In this document: positions 1 to 8,531 of the stretch, in pieces
How the letters are laid out: every line of letters starts with the position of its first letter
Numbering within the stretch: position 1 is the stretch's first letter
NCBI GenBank assembly: GCA_902796155.1
Contig: CADBNZ010000001.1
Coordinates: 1 to 40,837 of the forward strand
Direction: 5' to 3'
DNA from: an uncultured Pseudomonadota bacterium
GTDB taxonomy: Bacteria; Pseudomonadota; Alphaproteobacteria; UBA3830
Length of the DNA: 40,837 bases
Position numbers and translations under genes: made by a program
The notes under the pieces: model-generated
Databases searched by the model: none
What the model was told of the DNA's origin: nothing
The model's input: the letters and a program-made list of their open reading frames with translations, nothing else

Positions 1-75
1 AATGACAGACCTATGAAGACTCTAAAATGGCACTCGCCTGCCAACGTTGTCTCTCGTCTCCGTTCGGGGTATTAG
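1..75 (+). pseudogene. C-terminal end of an IS30-type transposase (partial at window edge)
   Basis: Frame 1 is open from the first base to the TAG at 73-75 and encodes 24 residues, starting NDRPMKTLKWHSPANVV. The pattern N-x-RP-x-KTL-x-W-x-(S/T)PA is the usual C-terminal tail of IS30-family transposases, just after the DDE catalytic core. Whether the element is intact cannot be judged because the window begins inside it. It ends about 50 bp upstream of ssrA, a common landing site for mobile DNA. I could not define a terminal inverted repeat between 76 and 125. A related IS3- or IS481-type integrase tail is the main alternative. Confidence 0.6.
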
Positions 76-88
76 TTTAATGTGCCAA

Positions 89-117
89 TTGTTTGTTAAT
101 TGTCCTTGTGATAGAGT
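89..117 (+). promoter_or_regulatory. Putative sigma70-type promoter of ssrA
   Basis: TTGTTT at 89-94 and TAGAGT at 112-117 are separated by 17 bases and lie just upstream of the tmRNA acceptor piece. An overlapping alternative is TTGTTA (93-98) with TAATTA (117-122). Both matches are moderate, so this is a positional inference. Confidence 0.35.
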
Positions 118-124
118 AATTACG

Positions 125-425
125 TCGTAGAAATACGAATATGGTAATAAACATCGTGATGAATAGGCGATGTGGACCCGGGGGCAGAGCCCGGCACCTC
201 CACCAGTTATGAAAACGCATGTTATTTTGGGGGTGAATAGATTCGACACACGTTGAAAAGCACGGTTTTTACTCGTGGTGGTTTACGTTATAAGACCAAA
301 AACTATAAATGCGAACGATAATTTCGCTTTGTACGCATGCAATGACAATGTTCCATTCGAAGAAAGGATCTATGCCTAGCATGTGACACGGTCTGGGGGC
401 ACCGGGTAACAGAAGCCCCCGCTGA
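125..425 (+). ncRNA. ssrA: tmRNA, circularly permuted two-piece form
   Basis: The gene has the permuted order of alphaproteobacteria, acceptor piece first and coding piece second. The acceptor piece ends with a T-arm (CCGGG 178-182, seven-base loop, CCCGG 190-194), the acceptor strand CACCTCC at 195-201, discriminator A202 and encoded CCA 203-205. The coding piece begins at 229 with GGGGGTG (229-235), which pairs with CACCTCC over seven base pairs including one G-U, followed by the tmRNA-type D-loop sequence with ATTCGAC. A P2 helix can form between CACA and CGTT near 246-254 and TGTG (171-174) and GGCG (166-169), with A170 bulged. The excised spacer is 206-228. A GGGGGC/GCCCCC hairpin near 395-420 closes the coding piece. 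tmRNA acts with SmpB to rescue stalled ribosomes. The outer ends (125 and 425) are approximate. Confidence 0.9.
311..379 (+). other. tmRNA proteolysis-tag reading frame
   Basis: From the likely resume codon GCG at 311 the frame reads ANDNFALYA, then CNDNVPFEERIYA, and stops at TAG 377-379, giving 22 residues. The ANDNF start is typical of alphaproteobacterial tags. The length is greater than the usual 10-15 residues and the end is YA rather than AA. The two halves resemble each other (ANDNF..YA and CNDNV..YA). The resume codon is inferred from position and from the ANDN signature. Confidence 0.7.
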
Positions 426-475
426 TTTTGTGCTTGTTGCTTGTGTTGTGTAGCAGTATTGGTGTTATAAATTAA

Positions 476-931
476 ATGGAATCTCAAAAATTCTTCCTGA
501 AAGCGTACGATGAAGAAGGATGTGACATAATCTCATCTTTGCTGCAGGATTCTATATTTCATATCAGTTCGCATTCTTTTCACGAGGATAAAAAATGCTT
601 GCGGTTAATGCTTAACAGGTTTTGTTGGGAGCTGTTAAGTGCGGAAGAACATGAAGCGCAATATGTTCCTAATTCGAAAAGAAACTATTATAGGGTTCAT
701 TCAGGATTATATATTCATGATGTGCAAAGCATAACTGTGAACGATAATTTCAAGAACATTGTGCATGAAAGATACCTTAATTTATTGGCAATGCATGCCA
801 CGGGTAACGAAATAAATCTACTGTTTTCCGGTCATAAAAATGTGTGCTTGAAAGTAAATAGCCTGAACGTTTACTTAAAAGATCTGCATGACCGATATCC
901 AGCTCCCGCACGATCTTTTCATAACGTCTAG
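476..931 (+). CDS. DUF2948 family protein
   Basis: A 151-residue cytosolic protein without signal peptide or membrane segment. The N-terminal half has the family layout: an acidic opening (KAYDEEGCDIISSLLQDS), then an RLMLNRFCWE motif matching the LLNRFCWE core typical of DUF2948. This family is found almost only in alphaproteobacteria and has no established function. The ATG at 476 gives the expected family length and follows ssrA by about 50 bases. It is convergent with the SPFH gene at 967, separated by 35 bases of T-rich DNA. I see no catalytic signature. The family call is fairly secure; the role is unknown. Confidence 0.8.
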   Translation: MESQKFFLKAYDEEGCDIISSLLQDSIFHISSHSFHEDKKCLRLMLNRFCWELLSAEEHEAQYVPNSKRNYYRVHSGLYIHDVQSITVNDNFKNIVHERYLNLLAMHATGNEINLLFSGHKNVCLKVNSLNVYLKDLHDRYPAPARSFHNV

Positions 932-966
932 ATAATTTTCTATATTTCTTATCTTCTTACTATTTT

Positions 967-1875
967 CTATTTTTCTGTGCCATCTTCCTTAATCTTTTGT
1001 GCTGCAAATATAGATTCGCGGATTTGCTCTCCTAAATCAGCTACATTACCTGGAGAATGCGGCACAAAAATTACGTTCGATTTAGATCCCGCGCCTATTT
1101 CTTTTAATGTATCTATATATTGTATAAGCAAGACCATATCCATAACATGCGACGCTTGAGTTCCTGGAAGTTGACGCACAAACTCTTCGACCGATTGTCC
1201 TAATCCCTCGATAATCGCTTGCCGTTGTCCCGCAATACCCTTACCATGCAAAATACTTGCTTCGGCCTCTGCTTCCGCTTGCTTCACTTTTAGAATTTTC
1301 TCGGCTTCTCCCTTCTCGCTTGCGGCAACACGCAATCTCTGAGCTGTGTTTATCTCATTCATGGCAGCCTTAACATTTTGATCAGGGTTAATATCTGTAA
1401 CAAGGGTCTCAATAATACCGTACCCAAACTCTGACATAGGTTTTGATAATTCTATCTTCATAGCGTCTGCTATATCATTTTTCTTAGAAAAGACGTCATC
1501 CAAACTTAGTTTAGGAACTTGAGCGCGCACTAGGTCAAAAACAAACGCTTTTATCTGATACTCAGGATTTTGCAAAGCGTAGCATGCTTCAAAGACTTTT
1601 TCGGGAAGAACTCTATATTGAACCGCAACTACAACATTAACAAAGACGTTATCAAGAGTTTTCGTTTCGACTGAAACGCCTAACTGATTAATTCTGAGCG
1701 ATAACGTCGACACGACATCGTCTATTATCGGAATTTTCCAATGCAATCCGGGATGAGCAATGCGATTGAACTTGCCCAGACGCTCAATTACTGCGCAACT
1801 CTGCTGACGAACGATAAAAATACTTCCGAACAGCAGTAAAAATAACAATATGCAAAGAATCGCAAACAAATCCAT
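967..1875 (-). CDS. SPFH/Band 7 protein, HIR/stomatin-like
   Basis: A 302-residue protein with one N-terminal membrane segment (about residues 4-21) followed by a Band 7 domain (about 20-200) and an Ala/Glu-rich helix (about 180-215) typical of SPFH oligomerisation. The segment QQSCAVIERLGKFNRIAHPGLHW is the Band 7 opening, given here as one recognisable stretch: residues 24-46 with key residues E31, R32, G34 and PGLHW at the end. The sequence resembles plant hypersensitive-induced-reaction proteins and bacterial HIR-like proteins more than E. coli QmcA. Such proteins form membrane microdomain scaffolds, often with proteases. No NfeD-type partner is adjacent. The ATG at 1875 gives the normal family length. 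Confidence 0.85.
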   Translation of the reverse strand: MDLFAILCILLFLLLFGSIFIVRQQSCAVIERLGKFNRIAHPGLHWKIPIIDDVVSTLSLRINQLGVSVETKTLDNVFVNVVVAVQYRVLPEKVFEACYALQNPEYQIKAFVFDLVRAQVPKLSLDDVFSKKNDIADAMKIELSKPMSEFGYGIIETLVTDINPDQNVKAAMNEINTAQRLRVAASEKGEAEKILKVKQAEAEAEASILHGKGIAGQRQAIIEGLGQSVEEFVRQLPGTQASHVMDMVLLIQYIDTLKEIGAGSKSNVIFVPHSPGNVADLGEQIRESIFAAQKIKEDGTEK

Positions 1876-1959
1876 AGATTTTCTCCCTAAATAGCCGTTT
1901 ATTTGATAATAACTTTAATAAAGAGAAAAGACCACTTAAAAGAAAATTCTGTAGCAAAA

Positions 1960-2856
1960 TTAAAACTTTTTCCTCGCCGTCTCATCTTTTTCTATTTGAG
2001 CAAGCGGATGGAATTTATTTACGACTTCTCGTAGCTTTTTGCTTGTAACATGCGTGTATATTTCCGTCGTTGATATATCTTGGTGTCCAAGCATTTTTTT
2101 TACGCTCAGCAAATCCGCTCCATTGTCCAAAATGTGCGTTGCAAAAGCATGCCTTAAAACGTGCGGTGAAATTTTTGTTACATCAATTCCTGACGTTGCT
2201 GCTAATTCCTTCAATATTTGGAATACCCTCTGGCGTGTTATATGTTTTTCCGCATTTACAGAAGGGAATAACCAAGGGGATTCTTTGCAGGCCGCAAGCC
2301 ATTCCGGCATTAATGAAACGATTCTCGGGGATATCGGAACAATACGCTCTTTACTTCCTTTTCCGAAAACTCTTATGAATTTATTTTCTACAATCGCATT
2401 CCTTTTTAAAGAAATCAGCTCACTGACTCGTAATCCGCTTCCATACAAAATCAGCAAAATTAATTCCGCTCGAATATCGTCAGGGTGCGGCAGCGTTAAT
2501 ATCGCATTCCGTAATTTTTCTATAACTTCCTCACTTACTATTTTAGGAAGAGGGCGGCGACTTTTCGGCTGATGTATAAAACGAGTGGGATCCTGCGTTA
2601 TTAGTTCCTCTCGATACAAAAATTTGAAAAATTGTTTTAATGCCGATAATTTTCGTTTTACTGATGATGTTTTCAGCTTTTTTTCGTCCAAATTAGCCAG
2701 ATAATCCTTGATGTTTTCTTCTGTTATTTCCTTTTCAAGGTCAACAAATGCGCAAAAATCCGATAAATCCATTATATAAGATTGTACTGTGTTGTTGGCC
2801 ACATTTCGTTCACTTTTCAGATATTCCACGAACAATTCAACATACCTGTGCAGCAT
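1960..2856 (-). CDS. xerD: Tyrosine recombinase XerD/XerC
   Basis: A site-specific recombinase that resolves chromosome dimers at dif. From the internal ATG at 2856 (MLHRYVELF) the protein has 298 residues, the standard XerD length; the open frame extends 44 codons further upstream to 2988 but that part has no family similarity. The N-terminal SAM-like DNA-binding domain spans about 1-85. The catalytic set is complete: R143 (GSGLRVSEL), a Lys in GKGSKE at 165-170, H232 and R235 (HVLRH), H258 (LGHQD) and Y267 (IYTHV). It is divergent from the CorC-type gene. XerD rather than XerC is likelier from the HVLRHAFATH and KMLGHQDIS style, but the two are hard to tell apart by eye. Confidence 0.88.
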   Translation of the reverse strand: MLHRYVELFVEYLKSERNVANNTVQSYIMDLSDFCAFVDLEKEITEENIKDYLANLDEKKLKTSSVKRKLSALKQFFKFLYREELITQDPTRFIHQPKSRRPLPKIVSEEVIEKLRNAILTLPHPDDIRAELILLILYGSGLRVSELISLKRNAIVENKFIRVFGKGSKERIVPISPRIVSLMPEWLAACKESPWLFPSVNAEKHITRQRVFQILKELAATSGIDVTKISPHVLRHAFATHILDNGADLLSVKKMLGHQDISTTEIYTHVTSKKLREVVNKFHPLAQIEKDETARKKF

Positions 2857-3053
2857 TTTTATCTCGATTTCGTTAATAATTTCTTTACCATATCCAATTA
2901 TAAACTTATAATACTCTGAGTAATTAAAATGTGTATGCAAAAATACTTTATGCGAAGTTGTAATTTTCATTCTTATTTTTTTCCGCAAGATTTCGATTTT
3001 TCTTTGTCGCGTGTCGCTGGTTCGGCTTTCCGTTTTATTAATGTTGGAATTTA

Positions 3054-4343
3054 ATGGCTTATATTATTTTTAGTTTAGGCGTTTTGTGCTTGATTGGCAT
3101 TGCCGGTTTTATCGCCGGAGCAGAAACTGCGATTACGGGGGCATCAAAGGCGCATTTGTATCATCTCGCAAAGAAAAAAGACCAGAGAGCGAAAAAGGTT
3201 CTCGAGTTAAAAGGGAAAATGACCACATCAATCGGGACAATTTTAGTTTTGAACCAGATGGTTGTTTACCTCATACCTATAGTGAGCACTTTATTTGCTT
3301 TGAAATATTTTTCAGCAGCGGAAACGGCAATTATGCAGACAATTATAGCCGTTTTGCTTATGACTTATGCCGAAATATTTCCGAAAATGGTCGCAATCAA
3401 ATTTACAATGGAATATGCGCTGTTTGTTGCTCCGTTTGTGGATGTAATTGTTCTTTGTTTGAAGCCGTTAATCAGTCTTTTGGAATGTTGTGCAAGAATT
3501 TCCATGAAACTTTTCAGAATGGACGTAGAAAATGAGCACGCTTCTGAAAATCCTGACGAAGAACTACGAGGAGCAATCGAAATGCACTCTTCCGAAGGTG
3601 ATGAAGACGAAGAACAAAAGAAAATCATGCTCAAAAGTATTCTGGATTTGGAAGCTATTCGAGTCACTCAAGCTATGGTGCACAGAAAAAATATGAGTAC
3701 CATCGATTCCTCTCTTCCTGTCGCGAAAATTGCTGAGGAATTAATGAACTGCCAGTATTCCCGAGTGCCGATGTGGAAGGATAATCCCGAAAACATTATC
3801 GGCATTTTGAAAACAAAAACTTTTTTCAGAGCTTTACAATTGAGTAATGAAAACATCGAAAATGTAAAGATAAACAGCCTTATTTCTCCGCCGTGGTTTA
3901 TTCCGGAAACAACGCATTTGCTTGAACAGCTGCAAAATTTTCGCAAAAAAAGAGAGCATTTTGCGCTTGTTGTAGATGAATACGGCGATCTAATGGGCTG
4001 CATAACTTTGGAAGATATTTTGGAAGAAATCGTGGGTAATATTGGCGATGAATACGATGACGCTACCGACGAAGAAATGAAAATTCAGGCAGATGGCAGC
4101 GTAATCGCATATGGAACAACTCCGGTTCGAGACATAAACAGAGAATTTGATTGGAGCATTCCGGAAGAAGACGCAGCCACTATTGCGGGCTATATTATGG
4201 GAGAATTGCGGAAAATCCCGGACGCCGGACAAGTTTATAACTTAGCGGGATATAAGATGGAGATTTTACGACGGCAGCGGAACCAAATTGTTTTGGTGAA
4301 AATTACGCCGATGTCGATTAGTGAGGACAACAATAGCATTTGA
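3054..4343 (+). CDS. CorC/HlyC-type (CNNM) membrane protein with CBS pair
   Basis: A 429-residue inner-membrane protein with the family layout: DUF21 domain with about four membrane segments (residues 1-140, including GAETAITGASKAHL), an acidic linker (about 160-190), a CBS pair (about 200-330, with SRVPMWKDNPENIIGILKT in the first CBS and VVDEYGDLMGCITLEDILE in the second) and a C-terminal CorC_HlyC domain ending near 415. Proteins of this type are linked to Mg2+/Co2+ export or resistance; haemolysin naming is historical. It lies 56 bp upstream of NAD kinase on the same strand and may be co-transcribed with it. Confidence 0.88.
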   Translation: MAYIIFSLGVLCLIGIAGFIAGAETAITGASKAHLYHLAKKKDQRAKKVLELKGKMTTSIGTILVLNQMVVYLIPIVSTLFALKYFSAAETAIMQTIIAVLLMTYAEIFPKMVAIKFTMEYALFVAPFVDVIVLCLKPLISLLECCARISMKLFRMDVENEHASENPDEELRGAIEMHSSEGDEDEEQKKIMLKSILDLEAIRVTQAMVHRKNMSTIDSSLPVAKIAEELMNCQYSRVPMWKDNPENIIGILKTKTFFRALQLSNENIENVKINSLISPPWFIPETTHLLEQLQNFRKKREHFALVVDEYGDLMGCITLEDILEEIVGNIGDEYDDATDEEMKIQADGSVIAYGTTPVRDINREFDWSIPEEDAATIAGYIMGELRKIPDAGQVYNLAGYKMEILRRQRNQIVLVKITPMSISEDNNSI

Positions 4344-4399
4344 TTAAAATTTTAAATTTTTCTATGCTAGCTTAATGGTAGGGTGGATAAGTTTTTAAA

Positions 4400-5158
4400 A
4401 TGAAAATTCATTTTGTAAGTTCATGTAGTGAAAAATCAAGAAGCGCATACAAGCAGATGACAGAGTTATATGGGCAAGCTGATGTTTCAGAAGCTGATTG
4501 CATCGTTGTTCTGTCAGGCGATGGAATGGTTTTACGGGCTTTTCACGAAAATTATAAACAAGGCCTTCCGATTTACGGAGCGAATCGAGGAAAAATCGGT
4601 TTTCTTACAAATCCGTATTCAGTGGAAAATTTAGAAGAAAGAATTGAAAATGCTGTTCCGCTGAAAATTCATCCTTTGTGGGTAAAGATAGAGACGCGAA
4701 ACGGCGAAATTTTCGAAGCAATAGCGATAAATGAACTGTATTTACTGCGACAAACACACCAAACCGCAAAAATAAAAATCGTGATCGATGATGTCGAAAG
4801 AATGAAAGAAATGGTCTCTGACGGAATCATCGCCGCTACAGCAACGGGAAGCAGCGCATATAACTATTCCGCAAATGGACCTATCATACCGCCGGGAACA
4901 AAATTGCTTGCATTGACTCCGATAAGCTCTTTTCGTCCGAGAGGCTGGCGCGGAGCGTTGCTTGAGTCATCATCTGTCATTGAATTTGATATAATAGATG
5001 CGCAAAAAAGACCAGTATGCGCAGTTGCCGACTATGTCGAGTTCCGAGACGCTTCCAAAGTCACGGTGTCAGAAGCAAAAGACATCACTCTTACTCTGCT
5101 GTTTGATAAGGATAATTTATTTAAAGAGAAAATAATCCAGGAACAATTTACGGCGTAA
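4400..5158 (+). CDS. nadK: NAD kinase
   Basis: A cytosolic enzyme that phosphorylates NAD to NADP with ATP or polyphosphate. The 252-residue length matches the short alphaproteobacterial type. Visible motifs are the nucleotide loop SGDGMVL (near residue 38, normally GGDG), YGANRGKIGFLTN (near 60), and the substrate region ATGSSAYNYSANGPIIPP (near 150), followed by LTPISSFRPRGWRG as in other alphaproteobacteria. The first Gly of the GGDG motif is Ser. The ATG at 4400 is preceded by AGGGTGG at a slightly long distance. The gene is convergent with atpF, with only 8 bases between the stop codons. Confidence 0.9.
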   Translation: MKIHFVSSCSEKSRSAYKQMTELYGQADVSEADCIVVLSGDGMVLRAFHENYKQGLPIYGANRGKIGFLTNPYSVENLEERIENAVPLKIHPLWVKIETRNGEIFEAIAINELYLLRQTHQTAKIKIVIDDVERMKEMVSDGIIAATATGSSAYNYSANGPIIPPGTKLLALTPISSFRPRGWRGALLESSSVIEFDIIDAQKRPVCAVADYVEFRDASKVTVSEAKDITLTLLFDKDNLFKEKIIQEQFTA

Positions 5159-5166
5159 CAAGAAAA

Positions 5167-5655
5167 TTAGTGAATTATTTTGTCGGTGTCTAACAATTTG
5201 CTTAGATCTTCTTTTTTTAAAGACGTTGAAAATTTATATCCGGTTTCTTCGATTCTTTCTGAGATTTTTTCAAGAATCAGATTGGTCAATCTATCGATAA
5301 GCTGATTTTTTTGTTTAACAAACTCTGCTTCTAGCTGCGTTTTAAGTGACATTTCATGACGTTCTCTGAGCATTTTCAGCAAACGTTCATTTTCCTCATG
5401 CAATCTTTTGATTTTCTCTTCCGATTTTATGCGATTTTCCGCAATAATATCTTCGATTTCGCTTTCTTTCTTTTTGGCATTCTCCAGAGCAATTGCAGCT
5501 TCTTCGCGCAACTTTTCAGCTTCCGCAATTTGCTGTTTTACCGCCTCGATATGCTCATCCAATTTTCGTGTAACCATCGGATAAACTTTTTTTGCGAAAA
5601 TCCAGCAGAACCCAAGAAAAGAAATTAAAATGGAAAAACTCGGATCGATACTCAT
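5167..5655 (-). CDS. atpF: F0F1 ATP synthase subunit b
   Basis: A 162-residue peripheral-stalk subunit: one N-terminal membrane segment (about residues 6-25, ILISFLGFCWIFAKKVYP) followed by a long charged coiled coil rich in Glu, Lys and Ala. It links the F0 channel to the F1 head. The start ATG overlaps the end of the b' gene (4-bp ATGA overlap), which implies translational coupling. It is the last gene of the atpB-atpE-atpF'-atpF order typical of alphaproteobacteria; the F1 genes are not in this window, so F0 and F1 are encoded at separate loci, as is usual for this class. Confidence 0.88.
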   Translation of the reverse strand: MSIDPSFSILISFLGFCWIFAKKVYPMVTRKLDEHIEAVKQQIAEAEKLREEAAIALENAKKKESEIEDIIAENRIKSEEKIKRLHEENERLLKMLRERHEMSLKTQLEAEFVKQKNQLIDRLTNLILEKISERIEETGYKFSTSLKKEDLSKLLDTDKIIH

Positions 5656-6116
5656 ACTCGTTTTCTCGCAATATTTCTTTTTGTTGAGTCGTTTATTTTC
5701 AGCATTGCCGCCTGCACTATATCATCTATATCACCAGAGACTTCGTTGAAACATTTTTCGGAAGTTTCAGCCAGTAATTCCGATTTCGATCGTGATTCTT
5801 TTGCGAAAACCTTATACAAAGCCTCTTTTTCTTTCATGCTTTGTTCTCTGAATGACGCTATAAGATTCGACTCGATCTCCGCATAATCTACTTCCACTCT
5901 TTCAAGCGCATCAAAAGCGTTTTTTTCTATTTTTTGCGCATCAGAATTTAGATTTTCAGCTTTTTTGACGAGAGAACCCACATGTTGCGCTCTATTCTCC
6001 AAAGTTTCTTCGAGATTAGGTGCTACAACAGTCGACATAAAAAAATACACGGCAAAAAAACCGATAAGTATCCAAAATATCTGTGATGGAAATGTCTCCA
6101 CCGCAAGCTGAGGCAT
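5652..6116 (-). CDS. atpG: F0F1 ATP synthase subunit b'
   Basis: A 154-residue second b-type stalk subunit. Its opening MPQLAVETFPSQIFWILIGF, membrane segment (about 12-32) and following Ser-Thr-Val-Val-Ala-Pro-x-L-E motif are characteristic of b' in alphaproteobacteria and cyanobacteria. The coiled coil that follows is divergent, as usual. Together with subunit b it forms a heterodimeric stalk. It lies between atpE and atpF, 47 bp after atpE. The symbol atpG is used for b' in alphaproteobacteria; atpF' or atpF2 are synonyms. Confidence 0.87.
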   Translation of the reverse strand: MPQLAVETFPSQIFWILIGFFAVYFFMSTVVAPNLEETLENRAQHVGSLVKKAENLNSDAQKIEKNAFDALERVEVDYAEIESNLIASFREQSMKEKEALYKVFAKESRSKSELLAETSEKCFNEVSGDIDDIVQAAMLKINDSTKRNIARKRV

Positions 6117-6163
6117 CTTACACCTATCGCATATAGATTGCTAATCAATAAAAAGCAAACAAA

Positions 6164-6388
6164 CTATTTGAACAATATCAACAAAGCTATAAGCAAAGCG
6201 AAAAGAGCGATGGATTCTGTAAGAGCGAAGCCAAGCATACCCATGAATCTGACTTTTTCTTCCGCTTCGGGATTGCGAGCTACTGAGCTAATCCAAGTCG
6301 AAAACAGATTTCCCATGCTCATTCCGACTCCGTATAACGCAAAAACAGTGACTGCTGCGCCGATCATACGTGCTGCTTCTGGTGACAT
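6164..6388 (-). CDS. atpE: F0F1 ATP synthase subunit c
   Basis: A 74-residue double-membrane-span protein that forms the rotating c-ring. The first helix includes GAAVTVFALYGVGMSMGNLF, the polar loop is ARNPEAEEK (the conserved R-N/Q-P motif) and the second helix carries the ion-binding carboxylate in FALTESIALFALLI (Glu near residue 58). The hydrophobic residues after ES suggest proton rather than sodium use, although this is inference. The ATG at 6388 is preceded by AAGGAGATT at good distance. It lies 78 bp downstream of atpB. Confidence 0.93.
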   Translation of the reverse strand: MSPEAARMIGAAVTVFALYGVGMSMGNLFSTWISSVARNPEAEEKVRFMGMLGFALTESIALFALLIALLILFK

Positions 6389-6466
6389 TTTTCTAATCTC
6401 CTTAACTTTCTATATTATAAATGAAAAACAACAATATTTTCCAGCATATTCTTTTCTATACGAATT

Positions 6467-7189
6467 TTAATGTAAATGTATCGCATCGTTAAGATATACA
6501 CAAGTCAATATAGTGAATACATATGCTTGAATGATTGCTATGATTATCTCGAATCCTGTTAAAATGACATTTACACCGATAGGAATGAATCCGTACACTC
6601 CGAACATAGCTGTGAAACCCGCGAAAACTTTCATCATCGTATGACCCGCCATCATATTCGCGAAGAGACGAACAGCCAAACTAATCGGACGTGCAAGATA
6701 CGAAATCATTTCTATAGGAACTACGGCAGGCAAGAGAAACGGCGGCAATCCTTTTGGAGCGAACAGGCTCAGGAATTTAAACCCATGTTTAACAATTCCC
6801 AGGAGCGTTACGAATAAAAACACTACCACAGCAAGCGTGAAAGTGGCAATTATGTGGCTTGTGAACGTAAACATATAAGGAACCATACCGAGCAGATTTC
6901 CGAATAGAACGAAAAAGAAAATCGAGAAGACAAAAGGAAAATATTGCCGTCCTTGAGTTCCGACGTTGTTGTCGATCAGACCCGCAATAAGCAAATATGT
7001 TTCTTCAATAAACGCTTGAAGACGGTCAGGAACAAGACTTTTATTTCTGAGGCCAAATGAAAACAAAGCGCATATTAACACGACAGCCGAAATAACCGCC
7101 AATGACGAATTTGTAAAAGATAAATCAAAACCAGCGACATTTATTTTGAATATCGGCTGAATGACGAATTGATGTAAAGGGTCGAGCAT
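6467..7189 (-). CDS. atpB: F0F1 ATP synthase subunit a
   Basis: A 240-residue multi-span membrane protein that forms the proton half-channels next to the c-ring. The opening DPLHQFVIQPIF is the classical alphaproteobacterial start. The essential Arg is in ISLAVRLFANMMAGH (about residue 180), and the last helices contain IIAIIQAYVFTILTCVYLND, with the conserved Gln. It is the first gene of the F0 operon and has a recognisable promoter at 7224-7252. No atpI gene precedes it, although alphaproteobacterial F0 operons often start with one. Confidence 0.93.
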   Translation of the reverse strand: MLDPLHQFVIQPIFKINVAGFDLSFTNSSLAVISAVVLICALFSFGLRNKSLVPDRLQAFIEETYLLIAGLIDNNVGTQGRQYFPFVFSIFFFVLFGNLLGMVPYMFTFTSHIIATFTLAVVVFLFVTLLGIVKHGFKFLSLFAPKGLPPFLLPAVVPIEMISYLARPISLAVRLFANMMAGHTMMKVFAGFTAMFGVYGFIPIGVNVILTGFEIIIAIIQAYVFTILTCVYLNDAIHLH

Positions 7190-7223
7190 CTTATGAATAT
7201 ACTTTCAAAACATCTTGGCGAAA

Positions 7224-7252
7224 AGAATACAATATATTGAGGACATAAGCAA
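7224..7252 (-). promoter_or_regulatory. Putative sigma70-type promoter of the F0 operon
   Basis: On the minus strand TTGCTT (7252-7247) and TATTCT (7229-7224) are separated by exactly 17 bases and sit 35 bp upstream of the atpB start codon. It lies between the atpB start and the stop of the decayed kinase gene at 7308. Confidence 0.55.
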
Positions 7253-7307
7253 ATTTTTGCGAGAGTTTATTTTCTAACTTCACATCGCTGTAAAAAAGAG
7301 TAATACC

Positions 7308-8531
7308 CTAATTCACGACAACGTTTATGCCCTTCAGGAACTGTTTCGGAAGCATTTTTGCGCCAGCAGCGGCGATAACTTCCTGCAATTGGTTATCGTT
7401 GTAAGCGCTTGTCATTATCACAGATTGTTTTACAAGATCGCATTGCAGAACGGTGCTTAAAATATCCTCCGAATCCGAATATGTTGACTCGTAATTTATC
7501 AGTGCGCAAACATTTTGTTTTTCTTCACTGGATAAAGAATCAACAAAATCACTTGTTTCTTGCCCATCGCTGCAGAATTTCAATTTCACCGTATCCATAT
7601 AATTTTTAAACAGTTTTTCCCATTGTTTTTGCGATGCTGTATCGTTATCAAGAACCATAATTATGCTGTCTTTGTGAACATTTATCTGAGTAGATATCCA
7701 ATTCGGCTGTTCAGAAAGAGGGAAAGTGATTACAGTTTTGCTTCCTTCATCATCATTTGATGAAACGACTACTTTTCCTTGGCATGATTGTACAATATCC
7801 GAGATATTACTCACGTTGGCCATCTTAGAATTACTCGAAACTTCAATAATTGCATCGGAATTTTTCGCGGTAAATTTAATGTTGATGATTTCCCTGTTTC
7901 CTGAGCAATTTTGTACCGTTTTATCAATAACATCTGAAATTATATGAGAAAATTCCGCTTGATCGGCATTAATAAAAGCATATTTTACATCGGGATCATA
8001 AAATAAATTGATCTTCACATCTGCTTTTTTGTATTGCGCTTTCTTCTGATTCACCAATTCAAAAAGCGTAAGAGCAACTAAAACACAGTGTTGTTTCGAG
8101 AAATCCAGTTCTTGTTGTGAGTATTTATATTTCTGCAAAAGTTCATCTGCAATATTTTTTATGCTCGATGTAATGCCCCTCAATATATATTGCTGATCTT
8201 TCGGAAGATCTTTACTTGTTTTCGTAAATACTTCAAGACTCACTAAAGGAGACGTAATATCATGTGCCATCTGAGATATAAATCGAGTAAACTCACCTTG
8301 GAACTTCAGTTTAAGTTGCTGCATTCTGTTCAAAAATTCCAAATCCATAGCACGTTTTTTTTCTATTGCGATTCGCTTCGAATCTGTTACATCTATAGAT
8401 ATACCTATTGCACCTTCAATCTCTCCATTTACTTGTAAAGGAGTTTTCATCGATAGGTATGTTCTCCCTCCGCTTCCTTTTTCTTCCCCTACAAACACGT
8501 GGCCGCTACGAATTACTTCATCAGTACTTAC
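7308..8531 (-). pseudogene. Decayed PAS/histidine-kinase half of the second CDPS-kinase copy
   Basis: This open stretch continues in frame after the amber codon at 8532-8534 and lines up with residues from about 307 to the end of the intact paralogue at 9525. It holds the second half of the PAS domain, a HisKA helix with the H-box SQMAHDITSPLVSLEVF, a HATPase region and a receiver-like tail. The ATPase region has lost its N-box (DKTVQNC in place of NNAVEAC), its G1 box (EVSSNSKM in place of EVSDNGNGMP) and the entire G2 box, so it cannot bind ATP normally. The receiver-like part has Asn (LINYE) where a phospho-Asp is expected. A restart at a GTG (8498) is possible, but there is no strong ribosome site. 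I read it as a dying duplicate; a non-catalytic scaffold is the alternative. Confidence 0.75.

Noticed and set aside
22-249. 75-residue open frame on the minus strand
   Set aside because: It lies wholly over the transposase tail and the tmRNA acceptor region; its composition is not protein-like.
269-487. 72-residue open frame on the minus strand
   Set aside because: It is antisense to the tmRNA coding piece, which has strong structural support.
7308-8498. The lower kinase segment as an independent functional histidine kinase
   Set aside because: It lacks N, G1 and G2 boxes and begins inside a PAS domain; its only start would be a GTG without a ribosome site.
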